DNA of 20,052 nucleotides from positions 1-20,052 of the forward strand of contig CAZDFD010000083.1 of assembly GCA_964504655.1 (NCBI GenBank), written 5' to 3'. The notes under the pieces were generated by a model, which saw nothing but the letters and a program-made list of their open reading frames with translations, had not been told where the DNA came from and did no database searches. The translations under genes were made by a program, and so were the position numbers. Shown here piece by piece: positions 1 through 9,382 of the stretch. The stretch comes from JANXAZ01 sp964504655. Its GTDB lineage: Bacteria > Pseudomonadota > Alphaproteobacteria > Geminicoccales > Geminicoccaceae. How positions within the stretch are numbered: the stretch's first letter is position 1; each line of letters begins with the position of its first letter.

Positions 1-653
<653 letters not shown>

Positions 654-813
654 GCGGCGCCCCGGACCCGACGTCGCCCTGCAGCTAGCACCTCGCGGGC
701 GGGGCGGCCAGCGCTCTGCGGCGTCGCGACGGGCCGATCGGCGCCGCTCGCCGGCCAGCGACCGGGTCGCGCCACGGTTGCGCCCGGGCCCCCGGCCTCG
801 CGCAATCGCCCGC

Positions 814-842
814 CTGACAACCACCCCGACCTCGGGTAGCCT
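814..842 (+). promoter_or_regulatory. Candidate sigma70-type promoter for the glycosyltransferase gene
   Basis: CTGACA (814-819, five of six bases of TTGACA) is separated by 17 bases from TAGCCT (837-842, three of six of TATAAT). The predicted start of transcription would be near 849, about 20 bases before the ATG at 869. The position in the divergent gap fits, but the -10 match is poor. Confidence 0.35.
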
Positions 843-857
843 AATGACGGGTGTATC

Positions 858-862
858 GGGAG
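858..862 (+). promoter_or_regulatory. Ribosome binding site that decides the glycosyltransferase start
   Basis: GGGAG ends six bases before the ATG at 869. This favours 869 over the in-frame GTG at 851, which has no such site in front of it. Confidence 0.5.
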
Positions 863-868
863 TCGGGC

Positions 869-1930
869 ATGGCGCGGGTCAGCGCCGTGGTGGTCAGCCA
901 CAATGGTGGCGACCGGGTCCTGCGCTGCCTCGCCGCGCTCGAGCGGCAGACCCGCCCGCTCGACGAGATCCTGCTCGTCGACAACGCCTCGAGCGACGCG
1001 ACGCTGGCGCGGGTCGCGGCCGCCCATCCGGCGGTCCGGGTGGTGGCGCTTCCCGACAATCGCGGCCCCGGCACCGCCCGCAACGTGGGCCTCGCGGCCG
1101 CCCGCGGCGAGCTCGTGCTCTGGGTCGACCACGACGTCCTGCTCGAGCCGGACGGCCTCGAGCGGATGCTCGCGGCCCGAGCGCGCATGCCGGCCGAGGT
1201 GGTGCTGCCGCGGATCCGCCTCCACCCCGAGCGCGAGGTGGTGCAGTGCGACGGCGGCGCGCCGCACGTCGTGGGCACCCTCGTCCTGCGCAACGGCTTC
1301 CGCCCGCTCGCCGAGCTCGCCCCCTCGGGCCCGACCTACGTCGACGCGGCGCCGTCGGGCTGCATGCTGGTCGAGCGCCGCGCGATCGAGGCGGCCGGCG
1401 GTTTCGACGAGAGCTACTTCTTCTACCTCGAGGACCTCGAGCTGTCGCTCCGCCTGCGCCTGTTCGGCCTGCGGCTCCTGTGCGCGCCGGCGGCCGTCGC
1501 GTTCCACGACCGCGGCAGCGGCACCGCGCTCGCCTATCGCGGGCGCGGCGTCTACCCGCGCGAGCGCGCGCACCTCTTGATGCGCAACCGCCTGCGCGTG
1601 GTGGCGACGCACTTCGCCGGGCGGACCATCCTGGCGCTGGCACCCACCCTCCTCGCCTACGAGGCCGCGAGCCTCGCGCTCTCGCTCCTGCACGGCTGGG
1701 GCGGCGCCTGGCTCGACGCTTGGCGCTGGCTGTTCCGACACCGCCGCGAGATCGCCCTGCGGCGACGCTGGATCCAGGAGCGCCGCCGGCTGCCCGACAG
1801 CGCCGTGCTCGCCTCCGGCCCGCTGCCGATCGCCCCGGGACTGCTGCGCAGCGCCCTGCAGCGCCGCCTCGTCGAACTCCTGGGCCTCCTGGTCGCCGGC
1901 AACTGGCGCCTCGCCCGCCGCCTGGTCTGA
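869..1930 (+). CDS. GT2-family glycosyltransferase (rhamnosyltransferase-like)
   Basis: This is a 353-residue GT-A fold enzyme that probably transfers a sugar from a nucleotide donor to a cell-surface glycan or lipid-linked acceptor. The N-terminal strand MARVSAVVVSHNGG, the nucleotide-binding DNASSD (38-43) and NRGPGTARNVGL (64-75) are typical. The metal-binding motif appears as DHD (87-89). FFYLEDLELSLRL (184-196) carries the ED motif of the acceptor/base region. The remaining ~120 residues contain a moderately hydrophobic helix (252-275) and a basic stretch, perhaps for membrane association. It is a lone gene transcribed against its neighbours, between the carboxylase alpha and beta genes; its stop lies 12 bases from the convergent pccB stop. 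No other polysaccharide genes are nearby, so acceptor and sugar cannot be inferred. A GTG at 851 is an alternative start. Confidence 0.85.
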   Translation: MARVSAVVVSHNGGDRVLRCLAALERQTRPLDEILLVDNASSDATLARVAAAHPAVRVVALPDNRGPGTARNVGLAAARGELVLWVDHDVLLEPDGLERMLAARARMPAEVVLPRIRLHPEREVVQCDGGAPHVVGTLVLRNGFRPLAELAPSGPTYVDAAPSGCMLVERRAIEAAGGFDESYFFYLEDLELSLRLRLFGLRLLCAPAAVAFHDRGSGTALAYRGRGVYPRERAHLLMRNRLRVVATHFAGRTILALAPTLLAYEAASLALSLLHGWGGAWLDAWRWLFRHRREIALRRRWIQERRRLPDSAVLASGPLPIAPGLLRSALQRRLVELLGLLVAGNWRLARRLV

Positions 1931-1942
1931 GCCGGCGCCGCC

Positions 1943-3475
<1,533 letters not shown>

Positions 3476-3526
3476 CGCCCGTCCCCTCCGATCGCCGCGG
3501 CCGATCGTGACCGCTCCGTGCGCGCC

Positions 3527-3554
3527 CGGCTAGCACCCCGCGACGACGCGGCAA
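3527..3554 (-). promoter_or_regulatory. Candidate promoter for pccB, alphaproteobacterial type
   Basis: On the minus strand TTGCCGC (3554-3548) is followed after 13 bases by GCTAGCCG (3534-3527). This partly fits the Caulobacter housekeeping consensus TTGaCgS, N10-14, GCtANAWC: six of seven bases of the first element, but only the GCTA part of the second. It lies about 50-80 bases before the pccB GTG. The core GGTGCTAGC recurs upstream of the biotin carboxylase gene. Confidence 0.3.
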
Positions 3555-3611
3555 AGCAGCCGCCCCTCGCCGCCGCGCCTTCGATCGCCATATGGCGGAA
3601 CGGTCGGGCGC

Positions 3612-3615
3612 GGAG
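3612..3615 (+). promoter_or_regulatory. Ribosome binding site favouring the start at 3622
   Basis: GGAG ends six bases before the ATG at 3622. The upstream in-frame ATG at 3592 has no purine-rich site before it, so 3622 is the preferred start of this gene. Confidence 0.4.
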
Positions 3616-3621
3616 CCGGCG

Positions 3622-4563
3622 ATGGGCGAGATCCTGGTCGCGGTGTTCGAGGGTGCCGGGCGCGCCGCCCGGGTGCTCGAGGAGCTCCGCCCGCCCGCCG
3701 CCGATACCGCCGAGCTCGCCGAGGCCTGCACGCTGCGCCGCGATCCGGACGGCCGGCTGCGGCTCGAGGTGCCGGTCGGCGCGCCCGAGCGGCGCCGCCT
3801 GCCGCACGGCTTCTGGCACCGGCTGGTCGAGCAGCTCCTGGGGCGGACCGACGGCCCGCCCGCGGCCGCCACGCACTGCTTCGGCCGGCCGTTCTGCGAG
3901 GCCGTGGCCGAGGCCGTGGGTCGCGACCGCTCGGCCATCCTCCTGCACCTCGAGGAGCCGGCGCCGCCGTGGCTCCCGGCCCGGCTCGAGGGGCTGGGTG
4001 CCCGGCTCCTCCGCGCCCCGGGCACCGGCAGCGGCCAGGAGCTCGGTCGCCGCCTCGAGGAGGCGCTGATCGAGGTTCCCCCGGCCCGCGAGCTCGCGCG
4101 AACGGCGCGCACGGTCGAGACCGAGCGGCTCCTCCAGGCGCGCGCCCGGCAGCGGGCCGCGCAGGAGGCGCGCCGGCTGGAGCTCGAGCGGCTGCAGGCC
4201 GAGGAGCTCGAGCCGGCCGAGCTCGCGGCCGCGATCCGGCGCTGCGCCGAGGCCGCCCGGCGCGGTGCCCGCCGGGCGCTCGTGCTGAGCTTCCCGGCCG
4301 AGCTGCTCGAGGACCGCGGCCGGCGGATCCTCCAGCACGAGCCCGACTGGCCGGCGAGCCTGACCGGCCGGCCGCGCGCCTTCCACCGCCTGTTCAAGGG
4401 CCGGCTGGCGCCGCTCGGCTACCGGCTCGAGGCCGAGGTCACGGGCTTCGAGGACGGCGTGCCGGCGGCCTTCGGCCTGTTCCTCGCCTGGTCAGGGGAC
4501 GACCCCGGGGCCGGGCTCGAGCAGGCGGAGGAACCGCTCGCCGGCGGCCAGATCGCGCCGTAG
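3622..4563 (+). CDS. Uncharacterised two-domain protein, possible DUF1269-like N-terminus plus coiled coil
   Basis: I do not recognise a characterised function. The 313-residue protein (323 if the ATG at 3592 is used) opens with GEILVAVFEGAGRAARVLEE and RRDPDGRLRLEV. These resemble the start of DUF1269 proteins, but the glycine-zipper membrane segment of that family is not evident. A later SAILLHLEEPAP and LGARLLRAPG (104-134) would match its second half. Residues ~155-215 are a charged Ala/Arg/Glu/Leu-rich helix, probably a coiled coil. A compact C-terminal module follows, with FPAELLEDRGRRIL (224-237), PDWPASLTGRP (241-251) and an end at GLFLAW (285-290). The last 23 residues are encoded antisense to the 3' end of the ATP12 gene. 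No signal peptide is seen, so it is probably cytoplasmic. It stands alone on its strand, divergent from pccB. The coding frame is credible because of its structured domains, but the family assignment is tentative. Confidence 0.65.
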   Translation: MGEILVAVFEGAGRAARVLEELRPPAADTAELAEACTLRRDPDGRLRLEVPVGAPERRRLPHGFWHRLVEQLLGRTDGPPAAATHCFGRPFCEAVAEAVGRDRSAILLHLEEPAPPWLPARLEGLGARLLRAPGTGSGQELGRRLEEALIEVPPARELARTARTVETERLLQARARQRAAQEARRLELERLQAEELEPAELAAAIRRCAEAARRGARRALVLSFPAELLEDRGRRILQHEPDWPASLTGRPRAFHRLFKGRLAPLGYRLEAEVTGFEDGVPAAFGLFLAWSGDDPGAGLEQAEEPLAGGQIAP

Positions 4564-5205
4564 CGCCGCGTGCCGGCGCTCCTGCTCGGGCTCCACACCC
4601 CAGCGCTCGATCTGGTAGAGTTCGTCGAGCCAGGCGAGCGCGAAGGCCGTCCGGGCGTCGAGCGCACCGCGCAGGCAGGCGAGGCCCAAGACCACCGAGC
4701 CGGTCAGGACGGTGATCGCGTGCAGGCCCACGAGCGGCCAGTCGGCGACCGCCCCGACCGCGGCGCGGACGCCCCGGAGCGCCGCCTCGGGCTGCGGCAT
4801 CGGGTCGAGCGTGCGGGCCGGGTGCAGGCGGATCCCGAGCTCGGCCGCGAGCCAGTCGAGCCAGGGCTGCCAGCGCTCCTCCTGGCGCCGCGCCAGCTCG
4901 GCCGGGCTCGCGACCCGGTAGCAGAGGAGGTCGGTCGGGGCATGGCCCGCGACCTCCTCGAGCGCGTCGGCGCGGCGCGCCGGCATCAGATCCGTGGCCG
5001 TGGTGGCGAGCCGGGTGAGCGGCATCAGGGCCGGCTCCACGAGCTCGCCCTGCGCCGCCCACTCCTCGGCCAGGGCGAGCGCCAGCCCGCGGGTCGGCGG
5101 ACGCAGCGGCCGCCGCGCCGGGGTCAGGAGCGGCCGGCCGTCGAGCAGCACGGCGACCGGGCCGGTGCCCTCCTCGACCCCGACCTCGCGGTAGAGCCGC
5201 TTCAA
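4492..5205 (-). CDS. ATP12-family F1-ATPase assembly chaperone
   Basis: This 237-residue protein belongs to the ATP12 chaperone family, which in mitochondria binds the F1-ATPase alpha subunit before the hexamer assembles. Alphaproteobacteria carry homologues. The N-terminus MKRLYREVGVEE followed by VLLDGRPLLTPARRPL (19-34) is the conserved opening. The middle has AEEWAAQGELVEPALMPLTR (46-65), WLDWLAAELG (115-124) and LTGSVVLGL (167-175). The C-terminal signature is AWLDELYQIERWGVEPE (191-207). The start is taken as TTG at 5205, because it gives the family N-terminus and overlaps the ppsA stop as TTGA, suggesting translational coupling. No ATG or GTG fits nearby. The 3' end overlaps the convergent gene at 3622-4563 by 72 bases. 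Confidence 0.9.
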   Translation of the reverse strand: MKRLYREVGVEEGTGPVAVLLDGRPLLTPARRPLRPPTRGLALALAEEWAAQGELVEPALMPLTRLATTATDLMPARRADALEEVAGHAPTDLLCYRVASPAELARRQEERWQPWLDWLAAELGIRLHPARTLDPMPQPEAALRGVRAAVGAVADWPLVGLHAITVLTGSVVLGLACLRGALDARTAFALAWLDELYQIERWGVEPEQERRHAALRRDLAAGERFLRLLEPGPGVVP

Positions 5206-7625
5206 GGGGTCCGCGCCGGCCGGCCGAGCCGGCGCTCGGCCTCGCGCACGAGCTGGACGGTGCGGACCAGCACGTCCGGGGTGACGCTGATCGATTCGAT
5301 CCCGCACTCGACCAGGAAGGTCGCGACCTCGGGCCAGTCGGACGGCGCCTGGCCGCAGATCCCGACGTGGCGGCCGGCGGCGCGCGCGCCCGTGACCGCC
5401 TGGCGCAAGAGGTCGAGCACCGCCGGGTCGCGCTCGTCGAACGAGCCCGCCACGAGCGCGCTGTCGCGGTCGACGCCGAGGACGAGCTGGGTGAGGTCGT
5501 TCGAGCCGATCGAGAAGCCGTCGAAGCGCTCGGCGAAGCGGGCGAGCCCGATCACGTTGCTCGGGATCTCGCACATCACGTAGACCTGGAGCCCGTCCCG
5601 GCCGCGCACGAGGCCCTCCTCGGCCATCGCCCGGAGCACCGCGTCGGCCTCCTCGACCCGCCGGCAGAACGGCACCATCAGCACGAGATTGGTGAGCCCC
5701 ATCGCCTCGCGCACCCGGCGCATCGCCCGGCACTCGAGCGCGAAGGCCGGCCGGTAGGCCGGGTGCGCGTAGCGCGCCGCCCCGCGCCACCCCAGCATCG
5801 GGTTCTCCTCGACCGGCTCGAAGGCGCGGCCGCCCAGGAGCCGGGCGTACTCGTTGCTCTTGAAGTCGGACAGCCGGGCGATCACCGGCCGTGGCCAGAA
5901 GGCGGCGCAGATCGTGCCGACCGCCTCGGAAAGCTTGGTCACGAAATAGTCGGCGCCCGACGGCCAGCCCGCGAGGAGCTCGGCGATCGAAGCCCGCTCG
6001 GCCGCGTCGGCCACGCGCTCGGGCTCGAGCAGCGCCATCGGGTGGGCGCGGATGTCCTCCGAGATCGCGAACTCGAGCCGGGCGAGGCCGACCCCGTCGG
6101 CCGGCAGCGCCGCGAGGCCGAGCGCCAGATCGGGGTTGCCGAGATTGATCATCACCCGCGTCGACGGCCGCTCGAGCGTGCCCGGATCGATCCGGCGGAC
6201 CTCGAACGGCACCGCACCCGCATAGACCCGGCCGACCTCGCCCTCGGCGCAGGAGACGGTGACGGTGGCGCCGTCGGCGATCGCGCGGGTGGCAGCCTCG
6301 GCCCCGACCACGGCCGGCACACCGAGTTCGCGCGCCACGATCGCGGCGTGGCAGGTCCGCCCGCCGCGGTTGGTGACGATCGCGGCCGCCCGCTTCATCA
6401 CCGGCTCCCAGTCCGGCGTCGTGGTGTCGGCGACCAGGACCTCGCCGTCGCGGAAGGCCGCGAGCCCGCGCGGGTCGGCCACGATCCGGGCCACGCCGGT
6501 CGCGACCTTGACGCCCACCGCCCGGCCGCGCGCCAGCACCGGCCCGCCGCCGGTGAGCCGCCAGGTCTCGAGCGTGCCGCCCCGGCGCTGCGAGGCGACC
6601 GTCTCGGGCCGCGCCTGGACCAGGTAGAGCCGGCCGTCGAGCCCGTCGAGCGCCCACTCCATGTCCATGGGCGTGGGCCGGCCGGCGCGGCGCGAATAGT
6701 GCTCCTCGACCGCGATCGCCCAGCCCGCGAGCTCGAGCACCTGGTCGTCCTCGAGGCAGAAGCGCTGCCGCTCCTCGGGCGCGGTCGGGCGGTTGGCGAC
6801 CGGCTCGCGGGTGCGGCCCGGGACGCACACCATCTTGACCTTCTTGGCGCCGAGCCGGCGCCGCAGCACCGCCCGTCGTCCGGCCGCGAAGGTCGGCTTG
6901 TGGACGTACCACTCGTCGACGTCGACGGCACCCTGGACCACGTTCTCGCCGAGCCCGAAGGCGCCCGTGACCAGCACCACGTCCGCAAAGCCGGTCTCGG
7001 TGTCGAGCGAGAACATCACGCCCGCCGCACCCAGATCGGCGCGCACCATCTTCTGGACCGCCACCGAGAGCGCCACCTGCAGATGGTCGAAGCCCTTGTC
7101 GATCCGGTAGGAGATCGCCCGGTCGGTGAACAGCGAGGCCTGGCAGCGGCGGACCGCGTCCAGGAGCGTCGCCCGGCCGTGCACGTTCAGATAGCTGTCG
7201 TGCTGCCCGGCGAAGCTCGCCGAGGGCAGGTCCTCGGCGGTGGCCGAGGAGCGCACGGCGACCGCGAGCTCCGGCCCGTACTCGGCGATCAGGCGGTCGT
7301 GGGCGGCCAGGATCTCGGCCTCGGCCTCGGGCAGGAGGCCGGCCGCGTAGACGAGTTCGCGGCAGTGCGCGCCGGCGCGGGCGAGCGCCGCGGTGTCGGA
7401 CTTGTCGAGCCCATCCAAGGCCGCGCGCAGCTTCGGCACCACCCCGGCCCGCCCGAGCGCCTCGCGGAACGCCTCGGCGGTGAGCGAGAAGCCGTTCGGC
7501 ACCCGCACGCCCAGGGGCTGCAGCTCGCGGTAGAGCTCACCCAGCGAGGCGTTCTTGCCGCCGACCAGCGGCAGGTCCGCCATCGACAGCTCGCCCAGCC
7601 AACGGACGTAGCGCGCCTCGGCCAT
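5202..7625 (-). CDS. ppsA: Phosphoenolpyruvate synthase
   Basis: This 807-residue enzyme converts pyruvate and ATP to PEP, AMP and phosphate for gluconeogenesis in the cytoplasm. The N-terminal pyruvate/ATP-binding domain begins VRWLGELSMADLPLVGGKNA (7-26) and has AVAVRSSATAEDLPSASFAG (121-140) and LVQARPETV (335-343). The swivelling phosphohistidine domain carries TNRGGRTCHAAIVARELG (418-435) with catalytic His426. The C-terminal PEP-utilising barrel has CEIPSNV (685-691), GSNDLTQLVLGVDRD (707-721) and GICGQAPSD (755-763) with Cys757. Length is normal for PpsA. The ATG at 7625 has a strong GGAGGGG seven bases ahead. It is followed with overlap by the ATP12 gene and preceded by a HAD phosphatase 68 bases upstream. 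As I remember it, ppsA is not part of the usual alphaproteobacterial cluster here. Confidence 0.96.
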   Translation of the reverse strand: MAEARYVRWLGELSMADLPLVGGKNASLGELYRELQPLGVRVPNGFSLTAEAFREALGRAGVVPKLRAALDGLDKSDTAALARAGAHCRELVYAAGLLPEAEAEILAAHDRLIAEYGPELAVAVRSSATAEDLPSASFAGQHDSYLNVHGRATLLDAVRRCQASLFTDRAISYRIDKGFDHLQVALSVAVQKMVRADLGAAGVMFSLDTETGFADVVLVTGAFGLGENVVQGAVDVDEWYVHKPTFAAGRRAVLRRRLGAKKVKMVCVPGRTREPVANRPTAPEERQRFCLEDDQVLELAGWAIAVEEHYSRRAGRPTPMDMEWALDGLDGRLYLVQARPETVASQRRGGTLETWRLTGGGPVLARGRAVGVKVATGVARIVADPRGLAAFRDGEVLVADTTTPDWEPVMKRAAAIVTNRGGRTCHAAIVARELGVPAVVGAEAATRAIADGATVTVSCAEGEVGRVYAGAVPFEVRRIDPGTLERPSTRVMINLGNPDLALGLAALPADGVGLARLEFAISEDIRAHPMALLEPERVADAAERASIAELLAGWPSGADYFVTKLSEAVGTICAAFWPRPVIARLSDFKSNEYARLLGGRAFEPVEENPMLGWRGAARYAHPAYRPAFALECRAMRRVREAMGLTNLVLMVPFCRRVEEADAVLRAMAEEGLVRGRDGLQVYVMCEIPSNVIGLARFAERFDGFSIGSNDLTQLVLGVDRDSALVAGSFDERDPAVLDLLRQAVTGARAAGRHVGICGQAPSDWPEVATFLVECGIESISVTPDVLVRTVQLVREAERRLGRPARTP

Positions 7626-7693
7626 CGCAGCCCCTCCGATCCCGCCCCCTGCCGGCACCCCGGCCGCCGCGCCCGTCGCCCGAAGCACCGGGC

Positions 7694-8359
7694 TCAGCGC
7701 TCGGGCGCGCCCACGTGATCGATCAGCTCGAGGAAGTGCCCGAGCACCCGCACCGCACCCGCCGCCTCGAGCTCGTCGGGCGGATGGTTGCCCCAGGCGA
7801 CCCCGATCGGTGCCACGCCCGCGGCCCGGGCCATCAGGATGTCGAAGGTCGTGTCGCCGACCATGAAGGCCGCCTCGGGCCGGCAGCCCGTGGCGGCCAG
7901 GGCCGCCTCGAGCATCGCCGGATGCGGCTTCGAGGGGTGCAGATCGGCGGTCTGCAGGGTCGCGAACCGCCCCTCGAGCCCGTGCCGCTCGAGGACCGCC
8001 TGGAGCCCGCGCATCGCCTTGCCGGTCGCGACACCCAGGAGCCAGCCCTCGGCCAGGAGCCGGTCGAGCACCTCGCGCGCGCCCGGGAACAGCGGCTCTG
8101 CGAAGTCCGGCCGGGCGCGGGCGGCGAAGAACGCCTCCTTGTAGCGCTCCGCCAGTCGCCCGGCGCGCGCCGGGTCGGGCTCGCCCAACAGCTCGGCCGT
8201 GGCGATCGGCAGCGTCAGGCCCACGATCCGGCGGACCGCCTCGGGCGTCGGCGCCGGCAGGCCCTCGGCCGCGAACGCCGCCTGCATGCAGCCGACGATC
8301 GTGGCTTGGCTGTCGACGAGCGTGCCGTCGACGTCGAAGATGGCGAGGCGAACGGTCAT
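7694..8359 (-). CDS. HAD-superfamily hydrolase (phosphoglycolate phosphatase-like)
   Basis: This is a 221-residue HAD subfamily IA phosphatase. Motif I is FDVDGTLVDS with nucleophile Asp9 and acid/base Asp11, motif II is Thr112 in GVATGKAM, motif III is Lys144 in HPSKPHP, and motif IV is GDTTFD (168-173). The cap helices lie at about 18-90. The family dephosphorylates small metabolites such as 2-phosphoglycolate; the real substrate cannot be read from sequence. The ATG at 8359 gives the expected N-terminus just before motif I, but its Shine-Dalgarno is weak and lies inside one arm of an inverted repeat (8360-8398). It is divergent from the acetamidase gene and followed by ppsA on the same strand. 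Confidence 0.92.
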   Translation of the reverse strand: MTVRLAIFDVDGTLVDSQATIVGCMQAAFAAEGLPAPTPEAVRRIVGLTLPIATAELLGEPDPARAGRLAERYKEAFFAARARPDFAEPLFPGAREVLDRLLAEGWLLGVATGKAMRGLQAVLERHGLEGRFATLQTADLHPSKPHPAMLEAALAATGCRPEAAFMVGDTTFDILMARAAGVAPIGVAWGNHPPDELEAAGAVRVLGHFLELIDHVGAPER

Positions 8360-8398
8360 GCGCGCCGGTCCGGGGGTCCCGGCCAGAGATCGGCGCGC
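8360..8398. repeat. Inverted repeat in the HAD/acetamidase divergent gap
   Basis: GCGCGCCG (8360-8367) is matched by CGGCGCGC (8391-8398). The arms extend inwards to 11 bases with one mismatch (8360-8370 and 8388-8398), around a 17-base GC-rich centre. One end touches the ATG of the HAD hydrolase gene. It could be an operator for a dimeric regulator or an RNA hairpin covering the HAD translation start. GC richness makes a chance repeat quite possible. Confidence 0.4.
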
Positions 8399-8428
8399 CC
8401 GGCACCGGCGACAAGGGGAGAGGCCTCG

Positions 8429-9379
8429 ATGAGCCGTCGACACGTCGTCCCGCTCGGACCCGAGACCATGGTCATGGGCTATTTCGACGCCGCCCTGCCG
8501 CCCGTGCTCGAGGTCGATTCGGGCGACACCGTGTCGCTCGCCGCCTGGCACGCGGGCGGGCCGGCCCGGCTGCCGCCCGAGCGCGGCCGCGTCGATCCGG
8601 CGCACCTGGCCTGCCTCGAGAAGGTCCCGCCCGGGCCCGCCACGCACCTGATCACAGGGCCCGTCGCCGTGCGCGGTGCCCTGCCCGGCGACGTGCTGCA
8701 GATCGACATCCTCGAAGTCGAGCCGATCTCGGACTGGGGCTTCGTGCTCGTGGCCCCCCTCCTCGGCACGCTCCCCGAGCAGGACGAGCACGCGATCATC
8801 CACCCGGCGATCGACCGGGCCCGCGGGGTGGCCCTTCTCCCCTGGGGCACCGAGATCCCGCTGCGCCCGTTCTTCGGCGTCATGGCGACCCAGCCGCCGC
8901 CGCACTGGGGCCGCGTCCCCTCGCCGCCGCCGCGCGCCTTCGGCGGCAACATGGACAACAAGGAGCTCGTGGCCGGCACGACGCTCTATCTCCCGGTGTT
9001 CGTCTCCGGAGGCGGCTTCTGCGCCGGCGACGGGCACGGCGTGCAGGGCGACGGCGAGGTCTCGATCACCGCCCTCGAGACCGCCCTCTCCGGCACCTTC
9101 CGGCTCACCGTCCGCAAGGACCTCGACTATCGCCGGCCGTTCGCCGAGAGCCCGACGCACCTGATCGCGATCGGCCTCGACGAGGACCTCGACGACGCCG
9201 CCATCCAGGCGACCCGCGAGATGGTCGAGCATCTCGGCCGGCGCACGACGCTCGACCGCAACCAGGCCTACATGCTCTGCTCGCTCGTGGGCGATCTGCG
9301 GGTCACGCAGACCGTCGACGGGGTCAAGGGCTGCCACATGATGCTCGCCAAGGAGCATCTGCGCGGCGTGCTGCGCTGA
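8429..9379 (+). CDS. Acetamidase/formamidase family protein
   Basis: This 316-residue enzyme of the acetamidase/formamidase (FmdA/AmdA) family hydrolyses short-chain amides to the acid and ammonia in the cytoplasm. Diagnostic motifs are the early GDTVSL (32-37), the active-site loop FGGNMDNKEL (171-180) and the metal-site stretch GDGHGVQGDGEV (200-211). The C-terminal MLCSLVGDLRVTQTVDGVKG (282-301) is also conserved. The ATG at 8429 follows AAGGGGAG with eight bases between its last G and the ATG. No amide transporter or regulator gene is adjacent. It is the only plus-strand gene inside a long minus-strand series and ends three bases before the convergent pseudouridine synthase stop. The exact substrate (formamide, acetamide or another amide) is not determined by sequence. 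Confidence 0.93.
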   Translation: MSRRHVVPLGPETMVMGYFDAALPPVLEVDSGDTVSLAAWHAGGPARLPPERGRVDPAHLACLEKVPPGPATHLITGPVAVRGALPGDVLQIDILEVEPISDWGFVLVAPLLGTLPEQDEHAIIHPAIDRARGVALLPWGTEIPLRPFFGVMATQPPPHWGRVPSPPPRAFGGNMDNKELVAGTTLYLPVFVSGGGFCAGDGHGVQGDGEVSITALETALSGTFRLTVRKDLDYRRPFAESPTHLIAIGLDEDLDDAAIQATREMVEHLGRRTTLDRNQAYMLCSLVGDLRVTQTVDGVKGCHMMLAKEHLRGVLR

Positions 9380-9382
9380 GGC

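Noticed and set aside
7678..7693. Five-pair hairpin GCCCG/CGGGC directly after the HAD hydrolase stop
   Set aside because: It is short with no U-tract following, so not a convincing terminator. ppsA may still be co-transcribed.
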